From: Sandaracinus amylolyticus
GTDB taxonomy: Bacteria; Myxococcota_A; Polyangia; Polyangiales; Sandaracinaceae
Direction of reading: 5' to 3'
Length of the DNA: 64,000 nt
NCBI RefSeq assembly: GCF_000737325.1
Contig: NZ_CP011125.1
Location: 5,394,001 to 5,458,000 of the forward strand
The notes under the pieces were generated by a model that had not been told where the DNA came from, searched no databases, and worked only from the letters and a program-made list of their open reading frames with translations. This document shows, piece after piece, positions 25,989 to 34,086 of this stretch. Each line of letters opens with the position of its first letter. Within the stretch, counting starts at the first letter, position 1. A program made the position numbers and the translations under genes.

Positions 25989-26324
25989 CTACTTCTCGGT
26001 CTTCCCGCTCATCTGCGAGATGCCGCCCGAGTGCTTGCGTCGGTCGGCGCTCGCGTCCTTGTCGTCGCGGATCTGACGATCGATCTTGTCGATCACCAGG
26101 TCGATCGACGCGTACATGTCTTCCGACTGGTGCGTTCCGGCGAAGCGATGACCGTCGCCGTGCACCATCACCTCGACCGTCTGCAGATGCCTCTCGACCG
26201 AGAGGATCACGTCCGCCGTCAGCGGCGCGCGAAGGTACTTCTGGAGCTTCGCGATCTTCTCGCGAGCGTAGTTCTTCACGCCCTCCGAGGGCTCCACCTG
26301 ACGGAACGTGAACGAGACCTCCAT
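25989..26324 (-). CDS. hpf: Ribosome hibernation promoting factor (short form)
   Basis: HPF/RaiA family protein of 111 residues that binds the 30S subunit at the tRNA/mRNA site and stops translation in resting cells. The sequence begins MEVSFTFRQVEPSEGVKNYA and continues AREKIAKLQKYLRAP, then VILSVERHLQTVEVMVHG and DMYASIDLVIDKIDRQIRD, all typical. The length matches the short form that lacks the dimerising C-terminal domain. It is second in the rpoN-hpf-ptsN operon, 106 bases after rpoN. A GGAGAG site precedes the ATG. Confidence 0.92.
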   Translation of the reverse strand: MEVSFTFRQVEPSEGVKNYAREKIAKLQKYLRAPLTADVILSVERHLQTVEVMVHGDGHRFAGTHQSEDMYASIDLVIDKIDRQIRDDKDASADRRKHSGGISQMSGKTEK

Positions 26325-26430
26325 GCGTCTCTCCTCCCGTGGCGCCCTCTGTTGAAGCCGAGGTGCGCCTCTCGAGGTCTACGCTACCGCACTCCGGGTC
26401 GACTCGGCGACGGCGGAGTGACGTCCCCCA

Positions 26431-27909
26431 TCAGAAGTACTTCTTGCGCTTGCTCGAGCTGAGGATGCCCAGCATCTCGCGGTACTTCGCGACCGTACGA
26501 CGCGCGATCACGACGCCGTCCTGCGCGAGGATCTCCACGATCTTCTGATCGCTGTGCGGGTTCCGCTCGTCTTCCTCGGCGATGATCTTCTTGATCGCCT
26601 GCTTGACCGACTCGCTCGCGATGTCGTCCGCGTTGTCGCGACGGATCGCGCTGTTGAAGAAGTACTTCAGCTCGAACACGCCGCGGGGCGTCGCCACGTA
26701 CTTGTTGCTCGTGACGCGCGAGATGGTGCTCTCGTGCATCCCGACCGTCTCCGCGACGTCACGCAGGATCATCGGCTTGAGGTACTCGATGCCCTTGTCG
26801 AAGAAGTCGCGCTGCTTCTCGACGATGCACTCGGTGACCTTGACGATCGTCTTGCGGCGCTGGTCGATCGAGCGGATGAGCCACTGCGCGCTGCGCAGCT
26901 TGCCCTGGATGTACTCCTTCGCCTTCGGATCGCCGGCCATCGCAGCGCGATAGAAGCCGCTGATCTTCAGGCGCGGCATGCCATCGTCGTTCGCCTGGAC
27001 GTAGTACTTGTCGCCGACCTTCGTGACGTAGACGTCCGGCACGATGTAGCGCGGCTCTTCGCTGACGTAGTCGCGCCCCGGGCGCGGCTCGAGCTCGGCG
27101 ATCACCTGCGCGACGTCGTAGATCTCCTCGACGGTCACCTTCAGGTCGCGCGCGATCGCCGCGTAGTTCTTCTTCTCGAGGTTCGTGAGGTGATCGCGCA
27201 GGACGCTGATCACCAGCTCGTCCATGCCGTGGTGCTCGGCCTGCACGAGCAAGCACTCGCGCAGATCGCGCGACGCCGCGCCGACCGGGTCGAGCTTCTG
27301 GATCATCTTGAGGACTTCTTCGGCGTCCTCGGGGTCGATCTCCGCTTCGGCGGCGAGACGCGGCACGACCTCTTCGGGCGGCGTGTCCTCGAGCTTCAGG
27401 TAGCCGTTCTCGTCGAGGTTGCCGACCACGAGCGCGACGAAGCGCATCTCGTCGTCGGTGAAGTCGGTCAGTCGGATCTGCCACGCGAGGTGATCGGCGA
27501 GGTCCTCGCTCTTCGTGAGCGTCGCCTCGACGCCGGGCATCTCCTCGTCGCTCATGCGACCGGAGCTCGGCATCGGCGCCTGCATCGCGTGGTTCTCGAG
27601 GTAGCGCTCCCAGTCGATCTCGTCGGTCTTCTTCTCTTCGCCCTTCACCGACGCTTCGGACGCGCGATCGTCGGCCTCGACGGCGCGATCGATCGACGTC
27701 GCGGCCTCGGGCGGCGCCTGCACCTCGACGCCCTGGGCGTTCACCTCGCCGGTCTCGACCTGGTCCTCGAGGACCGGGTTCTCGAGCATCTCCTCGCGAA
27801 CGAGGTCGACCAGCTCCATGCGCGACATCTGCAGCAGCTTGATCGCCTGCTGGAGCTGCGGCGTCATCACGAGCTGCTGCGTCTGGCGGAGTTGCTGCTT
27901 GATCTCCAT
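26431..27909 (-). CDS. rpoN: RNA polymerase sigma-54 factor
   Basis: Alternative sigma factor of 492 residues that needs AAA+ enhancer-binding activators; important in myxobacterial development. Region I is Gln-rich (MEIKQQLRQTQQLVMTPQLQ). An acidic linker follows. The core-binding domain carries NGYLKLEDTP and LQKLDPVGAASRDLRECLL-like motifs. The C-terminal DNA-binding part has the HTH (ESTISRVTSNKYVATPRG) and the invariant RpoN box ARRTVAKYRE near the end, then a basic tail. The ATG at 27909 begins region I precisely; longer open frame upstream looks non-coding. First gene of the rpoN-hpf-ptsN operon. Confidence 0.95.
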   Translation of the reverse strand: MEIKQQLRQTQQLVMTPQLQQAIKLLQMSRMELVDLVREEMLENPVLEDQVETGEVNAQGVEVQAPPEAATSIDRAVEADDRASEASVKGEEKKTDEIDWERYLENHAMQAPMPSSGRMSDEEMPGVEATLTKSEDLADHLAWQIRLTDFTDDEMRFVALVVGNLDENGYLKLEDTPPEEVVPRLAAEAEIDPEDAEEVLKMIQKLDPVGAASRDLRECLLVQAEHHGMDELVISVLRDHLTNLEKKNYAAIARDLKVTVEEIYDVAQVIAELEPRPGRDYVSEEPRYIVPDVYVTKVGDKYYVQANDDGMPRLKISGFYRAAMAGDPKAKEYIQGKLRSAQWLIRSIDQRRKTIVKVTECIVEKQRDFFDKGIEYLKPMILRDVAETVGMHESTISRVTSNKYVATPRGVFELKYFFNSAIRRDNADDIASESVKQAIKKIIAEEDERNPHSDQKIVEILAQDGVVIARRTVAKYREMLGILSSSKRKKYF

Positions 27910-28029
27910 CGGGCTCCGGCTCCTCACGATCTCGCAGCGGCCGACGGGTGCGTCCCGGGACCGGGAAACGAGGGCGGGGGGAAGTGCCCCACGCGCGCCC
28001 AGTCTCCGCCAATCGTGAAGTTGGTTTCG

Positions 28030-28058
28030 ACTATAGCCCCCGTGATGCCGAGAGGGAA
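28030..28058 (-). promoter_or_regulatory. Possible rpoN promoter
   Basis: On the minus strand TATAGT (28035 to 28030) fits a -10 element and TTCCCT (28058 to 28053) a weak -35, with a 17-bp spacer. They lie about 120 bases upstream of the rpoN start in the 235-base gap before the GTPase gene. Another TATAAT-like hexamer (GATAAT, 28113 to 28108) is nearby. Neither has a good -35. Confidence 0.3.
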
Positions 28059-28144
28059 CCGCTTTTGCATCTTGTGAGCTAGCTCGTGGCGGTCGTTCGC
28101 GTCCGCGATTATCCGACGCACCCCCGAGACGGCCCGCGACGCCT

Positions 28145-30958
28145 TCATCCAACGAGCTCTTCGAGCACCTCGTGCAGCGCACGCAGAGGCTCGTACGTTC
28201 GGGCGCGCAGGCGCTCCCACTCGCGGCGTGCGGCCTCACCCGTGGCGGTCACGTCCCGCTCCAGCTCGCGCAGGAGCTCCGCCGTCGCGTGCTCGAGCGC
28301 GGGTCGCAGCGACTCGCGCGGGAACGCGCGCGCCTGACCGAGCGCATCGGCGATCGGCTTCACGCTGAGCGTCGCGGTGGGGAGTACCTCGTCGAAGAAG
28401 CGACGCAGGGCACCGCCGCTCAGCAGGCCGGCTTGGAAGCCACCGAACGCTGCGACCGGCGGTGCGATCGCGGCCTCGACGCGCACCGCGATCGCGGCCT
28501 CGAGCTCGGTGCCCGCCAACGAAGGAGCGAGCGCCGCGACCAGCGCCTCGCCGAGACGCGCGGCGGTGGACTCGCTCGCTTGGTCGAGCCGGTTCTGGAT
28601 GACCTCGGCGAGGAACGCGCGGTCCTCGGGATCCGCGCCGTGCGACGCGAAGCGGTTGGTGCGCGGTCGGACGAACGAGAGCACCTCGGCCGCAGCGTCG
28701 TCGAAGGCGCGCGACTGCGCAGCCTCGAGCTCCTCGATCGCGCGCTCGATCGCGGCCTGCACCGGGCCGCCGACGCTCGCGAGCGTCGTCGCGGCGCGAT
28801 CGAGCTTCGCGCGGCGCGCCTCGAACCCGCCCTCGACCTCGGCCTCCGTGGCGAGCGCGTCGCGGAGCAGCTCGAGCAGACGTCCCGCGCACGCGCGTCG
28901 CTTGAGCAGGCGCGACTGCGAGAACACGTCGCTCTCGAGCCGCCGAACGAGCGCGGGGAAGCCGCTCGCCTCGTACGCCGCGTCGTCGTTCGCGACGCGC
29001 GCGCGCAGCGCCGCGCGTGCCGAGAGCGCGACCGGCTCGGGTCCGATCTCGGGCATCTCGCGCGCGAGCGACGCCTTCACCTGCGCGAGCTGCTCGGGCT
29101 TGAGACGATCGACCTTGTTGAGCGCGGCGATCACGGTGCGCTTGCTCGCGCGCACGCTCGCGAGGATGCGCCCCTCGCTCGCCTTGCCCGCCTGGCCCGC
29201 GTCGAACACCCAGAGCGCGGCATCGGCGCGGCGCATCGCTTCCTTCGCGAGCGCCTCGTGCTCGGGGTTCGGCGCGTTGCTGCCCGGCGTGTCGAGGATC
29301 CACACGCGCTCGAGCAGCTCGGACGGGAGCACGATCTCGACGTGATCGACGACCGCGCCCTCGCGCTCGGCATCGCCGAGGAGGCGCTTGAGATCGTCCC
29401 AGTCGCCCTCGCGGGTCGTGCCGTCCTTGCGGACGACGCGCACGCGCCGCTCCGCGCCGCCGCGCAGCACGTTGAGCGTCGCGGTCGTCGGGAGGATCCC
29501 GGTGGGCGCGACGTCGGCGCCGACGAACGCGTTCACGAGCGTGCTCTTGCCCGCGTTGAATTCGCCGAGGATCGTCAGCAAGAGCGGGCGATCGAGCTCG
29601 TCGCGCAGCGCGCGGGCGCGCGCGACCGCGTCGGTGAGGCGACGCTCTTCCGCGAACGCGAGCACGCCGTCGATCGCGGCGGCGAGATCGACCTCCTCGC
29701 GCGGTCCGCGCCAGAGCGTGCGCAGCGCGTCGCGGCGGATCGTGCGTGCGAGCTGCGCATCGCCGTTGCGCGGCCGGAGCTGCTCGCTCGCTTCACCACG
29801 ATCCATGACGGCGAGCGCGTCCTGCGGGCGGCGCTCGTCGAGCGCGAGCCGTGCGTGCGCGAGCACCTCGCGCGGCTCGACCATCTCGCCCGCGAGCAGC
29901 GTGCGGCACGCGTCGCGCTCTCCTCGGAGCAGCATCGCGTGGGCGCGCAGCGCGCGCGCGGCGGGATCCTCGGGCGACGTCGCTTCGAGCGCGTCGGCCA
30001 CACGCACCAGCTCGCGCGCATCGCGGAGCGGCACCACACGCGCAGCGCGGCGCAGCAGATCGCGATCGCCGCCCTGACGCGTCTCGGACGCCGCGAGCAG
30101 CGCCTGCGCGGCCTCGCCGTCGCGCCCCGCAGCGACGAGCACGTCGGCGAGCGTGGAGAGCGCAGCCGCGCCGCCGCCGCGCGCGACCGCCATGCGCGCG
30201 TGCCCCTCCGCAGCGGCGTGATCGCCGCGCGCGAGCGACTGCCGCGCGAGCGCCTCGAGCGCCTGCGTGTTGCCGATCTGCGCCGCACGCTCGAGCAACG
30301 GGCGCGCGCTCGCAGCATCCCCAGCGCGATGCAGCGCGAGCCCGAGCCGCGTGGTGCGCGCATCGTCGAGCCCTGCGCCTTCGAGCCCGCGCGCGGCACG
30401 TCGCGCCGCGAGCCGCTCGTCGGAGTCGACCAGCGCCTCGACGAGCGCGATGCGCGCGTCGACGTCCTCGGGGCGCGCCGCGATCGCCTTGCGCAGCTCG
30501 CGCGCCGCGCGATCGGGGCGACCGCGCATCCACTCGGCGCGCGCGCGGATCACACATGCCTCGGCGAACGCCGGACCGCCCTGCGCCGCGAGCCGCCGTG
30601 CCGCCTCGCGCGCCGCGGTCACCGCTGCGCCGGGGTCGTGCGACGCGAGCGCGAGCTTCGCCGCGAGCAGCGAGAGCTGCGGATCGTCGGGCTCCTGCTG
30701 GCGCGCCTCGGCGAGCGCGAGCCGCGCGCCCGACACGTCGCCGGTCATCTCGAGGGCGCGCGCCCATCCGATCAGCGCGCGCAGCAGCCCGGGACGCTCC
30801 TCGAGCACCCCACGGAGCAGCTTCTCCGCCTCCGCGCCGCGCCCCGCATCGAGCAGCTGCTCGGCGCGCTCGATCCGATCGCGCACCTCCTCGGGCAAGA
30901 GGAGCACGTCGTCGATGAAGCGGGCCGCCCGCCCCACGGCGCGGTCGAAAATGCTCAT
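28145..30958 (-). CDS. TPR plus dynamin-like GTPase fusion protein
   Basis: Large protein of 937 residues joining two parts. Residues about 20-440 are helical repeats of the TPR/HEAT kind (EKLLRGVLEERPGLLRALIG, GRPDRAARELRKAIAARPED, LARGDHAAAEGHARMAVARG). A dynamin-like GTPase domain follows: G1 GEFNAGKSTLVN near 461, G2 Thr in GILPTTATLN, G3 WILDTPGSNAP, G4 ALNKVDRLKP. A long C-terminal helical region has hydrophobic Gly/Ala/Phe stretches (APPVAAFGGFQAGLLSGGAL) that may insert in membrane, as bacterial dynamins do. The ATG at 30958 is chosen because MSIFDRAVGRAARFIDDVLL looks like a true N-terminus. It diverges from the diguanylate cyclase gene. A role in membrane remodelling is inferred. 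Confidence 0.82.
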   Translation of the reverse strand: MSIFDRAVGRAARFIDDVLLLPEEVRDRIERAEQLLDAGRGAEAEKLLRGVLEERPGLLRALIGWARALEMTGDVSGARLALAEARQQEPDDPQLSLLAAKLALASHDPGAAVTAAREAARRLAAQGGPAFAEACVIRARAEWMRGRPDRAARELRKAIAARPEDVDARIALVEALVDSDERLAARRAARGLEGAGLDDARTTRLGLALHRAGDAASARPLLERAAQIGNTQALEALARQSLARGDHAAAEGHARMAVARGGGAAALSTLADVLVAAGRDGEAAQALLAASETRQGGDRDLLRRAARVVPLRDARELVRVADALEATSPEDPAARALRAHAMLLRGERDACRTLLAGEMVEPREVLAHARLALDERRPQDALAVMDRGEASEQLRPRNGDAQLARTIRRDALRTLWRGPREEVDLAAAIDGVLAFAEERRLTDAVARARALRDELDRPLLLTILGEFNAGKSTLVNAFVGADVAPTGILPTTATLNVLRGGAERRVRVVRKDGTTREGDWDDLKRLLGDAEREGAVVDHVEIVLPSELLERVWILDTPGSNAPNPEHEALAKEAMRRADAALWVFDAGQAGKASEGRILASVRASKRTVIAALNKVDRLKPEQLAQVKASLAREMPEIGPEPVALSARAALRARVANDDAAYEASGFPALVRRLESDVFSQSRLLKRRACAGRLLELLRDALATEAEVEGGFEARRAKLDRAATTLASVGGPVQAAIERAIEELEAAQSRAFDDAAAEVLSFVRPRTNRFASHGADPEDRAFLAEVIQNRLDQASESTAARLGEALVAALAPSLAGTELEAAIAVRVEAAIAPPVAAFGGFQAGLLSGGALRRFFDEVLPTATLSVKPIADALGQARAFPRESLRPALEHATAELLRELERDVTATGEAARREWERLRARTYEPLRALHEVLEELVG

Positions 30959-31025
30959 CCGAGGCGCAGCGTAGCGGATCTCGAGAGCGTCGACGGGGAC
31001 GCCCCAGAGCTGTACCATCAGTCCT

Positions 31026-32006
31026 GTGGAGACCGCCCGCGGGAGCGCCCCGCCGCCGCCGGCGCGCATCGCCGTCGTCGACGACGATCGCGTCACGCGC
31101 GAGTACGTCGCTGGCCTTCTGAGGGGCCACGGGTACCGCGTGATCGCGGTCGACGGCGCGCAGAAGCTGCTCGACCTGCATCGTCAGGGGCAGGTCGATC
31201 TCGTGCTGCTCGACGTGATGATGGAGGGCCTGAGCGGCGTCGACTGCTGCCGGATCCTGAAGTCCACGACGCCGCCCGAGATCTTCGTGCCGGTGATCCT
31301 CGTCACCGGGCGCACCGATCCCGAGAGCCGCATCGAGGGCCTGCGCATCGGCGCGGACGACTACGTGACGAAGCCCTTCGACGAGCGCGAGCTGCTCGCG
31401 CGCGTCGAAGCGATGCTGCGCATCAAGCGCTCGCACGACGACCTCGGCGCGGCGCGCGAGCGCCTCCAGCGGCTCGCGGTGCAGGACGAGCTCACCGGGC
31501 TGTACAACGTTCGCTACCTGAACTCGCGCTTGACCGAGGAGTACAAGCGCGCCGAGCGCCACCGCGATCCGCTCGCGCTCGCGATGATCGACGTCGATCA
31601 CTTCAAGCAGGTGAACGATCGCTTCGGGCACGAAGCGGGCGACGCCGTGCTCCGCGAGGTCGGCGTGCGCCTCAAGAAGTCGGTGCGCGAGATCGACGTG
31701 GTCACGCGCTACGGCGGCGAGGAGTTCGTGGTGCTGCTGCCGAGCACGCACCTCGCGGGCGCGCTCGTCGTCGCGGATCGCGTCGCGCGCACGCTGCGCG
31801 AGGAGCCGTTCGACGTCGCGGGCACGAAGATGCCGGTGACCGCGTCGATCGGGCTCGCGCTCTTCCCGAGCCGCGGCGTGCACTCGAAGGAAGAGCTGCT
31901 CCGCTCTGCGGATCGCGCGCTCTATCGCGCGAAGGACGAAGGACGCGATCGCATCTGCGTCTTCCAGGAGCAGGGCTACCTGTTCGCTCCCGGAAAGACG
32001 GGCTGA
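31026..32006 (+). CDS. Response regulator diguanylate cyclase (REC-GGDEF)
   Basis: PleD-like signalling enzyme of 326 residues that would make cyclic di-GMP when phosphorylated. The receiver domain (about 13-130) shows VVDDDRVTREY, phosphoacceptor Asp in VLLDVMMEGLSG, and Lys in DDYVTKPFDE. The GGDEF domain (about 150-315) has DELTGLYNVRYLNSRL, the metal site MIDVDHFKQVNDRFGH and active site RYGGEEFVVLLP, here GGEEF, which is an active variant. No RxxD inhibitory site is evident just upstream. GTG start at 31026. Its stop directly abuts the opposite-strand stop of the ABC gene. Confidence 0.92.
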   Translation: METARGSAPPPPARIAVVDDDRVTREYVAGLLRGHGYRVIAVDGAQKLLDLHRQGQVDLVLLDVMMEGLSGVDCCRILKSTTPPEIFVPVILVTGRTDPESRIEGLRIGADDYVTKPFDERELLARVEAMLRIKRSHDDLGAARERLQRLAVQDELTGLYNVRYLNSRLTEEYKRAERHRDPLALAMIDVDHFKQVNDRFGHEAGDAVLREVGVRLKKSVREIDVVTRYGGEEFVVLLPSTHLAGALVVADRVARTLREEPFDVAGTKMPVTASIGLALFPSRGVHSKEELLRSADRALYRAKDEGRDRICVFQEQGYLFAPGKTG

Positions 32007-32948
32007 CTAGGCGCTCGCGCCCTCCGCGGCGGCGGCGCCCGCCTTCTCGAGCGTCTGGATGAACGCGCGCTCGAGCGTCTTCGTGAGCGGCGCGACGTGG
32101 CGAACCTGCTGCCCGGACGTGATGGCGAGCTCCAGGATGAACCGCGCGTCCTTGCCCGAAGGAACGCGCACCTCGAGCGTGCTCCCGTCGCGCGTCACCA
32201 CGCAGCCGCCGACTTCGAGCGCGGTCTTGAGCGAGTCGGGCTCGCCCTTCCCTCGCACCTCGAACACGCCCTCTTCGCTCGCGACGAGCGGCGCGAGCGC
32301 GCCCGCGTAGAGCACCTCGCCGCCCGCGATCACCATCACCTGATCGCACGTCTTCTCGACGTCCGGGAGGATGTGCGTCGAGAGGATGACGCTCGCCCCG
32401 GTGCGCTGCGGGATGTCGACGATCAGCGCGAGCATCTCGTCGCGACCGCGCGGATCGAGTCCGCTCGTAGGCTCGTCGAGGAGCAGCAGCTTGGGATCGC
32501 CGACGAGCGCCTGCGCGAGCCGTGCGCGCTGGCGCATGCCGGTCGAGAACGAGCCGAGCTTGCGATAGCGCGCCTCGCCGAGGCCGACGTAGTGCAGCAC
32601 CTGGTGCGCGCGTCCGATCGCTTCGCGCTTCGGGAGCCCGCAGAGCTCGCCCGCGAGCGACGTGAACTGCAGCGCGGTGAGCTCGGGGATCACCGAGTCG
32701 CCCTCGGGCATGTACCCGATGCGCGCGCGCACCTCGAACGGGCTCCGCGCCACGTCGAGGTCGAGCACCTTCACGCTGCCGTGATCGGGCGTGAGCAGCC
32801 CGAGCAGTGTCTTCAGCAGCGTCGACTTGCCCGCGCCGTTCGGCCCGAGGAGCCCGATGCGCCCTGGCTCGAGCTTCAGCGTCACGCCCTTGAGCGCGCG
32901 CAGCTCGCCGTAGCGTTTCTCGACCCCTTCGAGCTCGATGAGCGCCAT
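32007..32948 (-). CDS. ABC transporter ATP-binding protein
   Basis: ATPase subunit of an ABC transporter, 313 residues. Walker A LLGPNGAGKSTLLKTLLG, Q-loop region ARIGYMPEGDSV, signature FSTGMRQRARLAQAL, Walker B LLLLDEPTSGLDPRGRD and H-loop ILSTHILPDVE are intact. A C-terminal extension of about 85 residues resembles that of drug- or lipid-export ATPases (CcmA/NatA type). No permease gene is adjacent; the next gene on this strand (32994-33716), with several membrane helices, might partner it but does not look like an ABC permease. It ends flush against the diguanylate cyclase gene (TGA-CTA). Confidence 0.9.
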   Translation of the reverse strand: MALIELEGVEKRYGELRALKGVTLKLEPGRIGLLGPNGAGKSTLLKTLLGLLTPDHGSVKVLDLDVARSPFEVRARIGYMPEGDSVIPELTALQFTSLAGELCGLPKREAIGRAHQVLHYVGLGEARYRKLGSFSTGMRQRARLAQALVGDPKLLLLDEPTSGLDPRGRDEMLALIVDIPQRTGASVILSTHILPDVEKTCDQVMVIAGGEVLYAGALAPLVASEEGVFEVRGKGEPDSLKTALEVGGCVVTRDGSTLEVRVPSGKDARFILELAITSGQQVRHVAPLTKTLERAFIQTLEKAGAAAAEGASA

Positions 32949-32993
32949 CGCGCCGCGAACGTAGACGGCCCCGACGACGCGGGCAAATCGAGA

Positions 32994-33716
32994 TCAGCGC
33001 TTCGTCTTCGGCTGCTCGCTCGCCGGCTCGGGGCTCGAGGGGCCACCGCGCGGGATCGGGATCACGCCCAGCCGCGCGCTGCCCGCGAGCAGCAGGAGCG
33101 CCGCGATCGCGAGCACGCCAGCGCCGTACTCCACGCCGACCTCCAGCAGCCGCCCGGTCTGCGCCGACTGCTCCTCGGCGCTCTTCGTGACCTTGAGCAC
33201 CGTGTAGACGAGCGAGACCAGCGGCGCGAGCGCGAACACGACGCCGACCAGACGCGCGCCGAGCATCTCGAGCGGCGTGCGACGGCGCGCGAGGATCCAC
33301 ACGAACATCGCGGCGACGAACGGGATCGTCCACACGCTCGGCGCAGGCCCGGTCGCGGTCTCGAAGCCGCTGAACGTGCGCGTCTGCGTCGCCGTCGTGA
33401 TCGTGAGCAGCGGGAGCGCGAACCCGATCGCGGAGAGCGCGACGCCGGCCATCACGAGCCCGCGCCCGAAGCGCGGCTCGAACATCGACACCGGCTCGTC
33501 GTGCGACGGAAGGTCGCTCCCCTCGAGCTCGGGATCGCGCGGCAGCTGATCGAAGGGCACCAGCGCGAGCTCGTGCTCCGGGCACTCGCGCTCGCCTTCG
33601 AAGCACTCGCGGCAGAACGGGCAGAAGAGCAGCGGCTGCTGCTTGCCGGGATCGGGCGGCGCGTCGCGTTCGGGCATCGAGAGAGGCGGTGCTGCCGGTG
33701 CGGTGGAGGCGCTCAT
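32994..33716 (-). CDS. Multispan membrane protein with Cys-rich N-terminus
   Basis: Unrecognised protein of 240 residues. The N-terminal cytoplasmic part has a small zinc-ribbon-like knot, CPFCRECFEGERECPEH, near residues 32-48. About four membrane helices follow (LVMAGVALSAIGFALPLLTI, VWTIPFVAAMFVWILA, LVGVVFALAPLVSLVYTVL, YGAGVLAIAALLLLAGSA), and a Pro/Lys-rich tail. The ATG at 33716 precedes MSASTAPAAPPLSMPERD; the frame extends upstream but without protein-like sequence. It is 45 bases upstream of the ABC ATPase and reads the same way, so the two may be one unit. It diverges from the DUF3467 gene. Confidence 0.65.
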   Translation of the reverse strand: MSASTAPAAPPLSMPERDAPPDPGKQQPLLFCPFCRECFEGERECPEHELALVPFDQLPRDPELEGSDLPSHDEPVSMFEPRFGRGLVMAGVALSAIGFALPLLTITTATQTRTFSGFETATGPAPSVWTIPFVAAMFVWILARRRTPLEMLGARLVGVVFALAPLVSLVYTVLKVTKSAEEQSAQTGRLLEVGVEYGAGVLAIAALLLLAGSARLGVIPIPRGGPSSPEPASEQPKTKR

Positions 33717-33804
33717 CGCCGTGCTGGACACCGCCCCGGCGACGCGGTTCCCACACTGCCTGTTATAGTCGCGCGCTGCGCTCGACGAGCAGCTGGAGAG
33801 CACG

Positions 33805-34086
33805 ATGGATCAGCAGAATCCGCCCAACGCACCGCCCGCGGACATCACGATCAAGGCCGAGGACGAGGTCGCGAAGGGTCGCTTCTCGAACCTCGCGCAG
33901 GTCGGCTCGAGCTTCGACAGCTTCGTGCTCGACTTCGCGTTCGTGCAGGGCCGCGCTGGTTGGCTGCTCAGCCGCATCCTCCTCTCGCCCGCGCACGCGA
34001 AGCGCTTCCACGCGGCGCTCGGCGAGACGCTCGCGCGGCACGAGGCACGCTTCGGCCCGATCGAGCCGCCGCCCACGATCCAGTGA
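33805..34086 (+). CDS. DUF3467-family small protein
   Basis: Small soluble protein of 93 residues. The pattern ISFDSFVLDFAF-like core (SFDSFVLDFAFVQGRAGW), RILLSPAHAKRFHAALGETL and RHEARFGPIEPPP matches DUF3467, a short conserved family of unknown function that has a strand-rich fold. A GGAGAG site lies 6 bases before the ATG, and TATAGT at 33764-33769 may be the -10 element. Its stop is immediately followed by the opposite-strand stop of the kinase gene, forming TGATCA. Confidence 0.8.
   Translation: MDQQNPPNAPPADITIKAEDEVAKGRFSNLAQVGSSFDSFVLDFAFVQGRAGWLLSRILLSPAHAKRFHAALGETLARHEARFGPIEPPPTIQ

Noticed and set aside
28172-32062. A 1296-codon open frame on the plus strand
   Set aside because: It is antisense to the GTPase gene and out of frame with the REC-GGDEF gene, with no domain.
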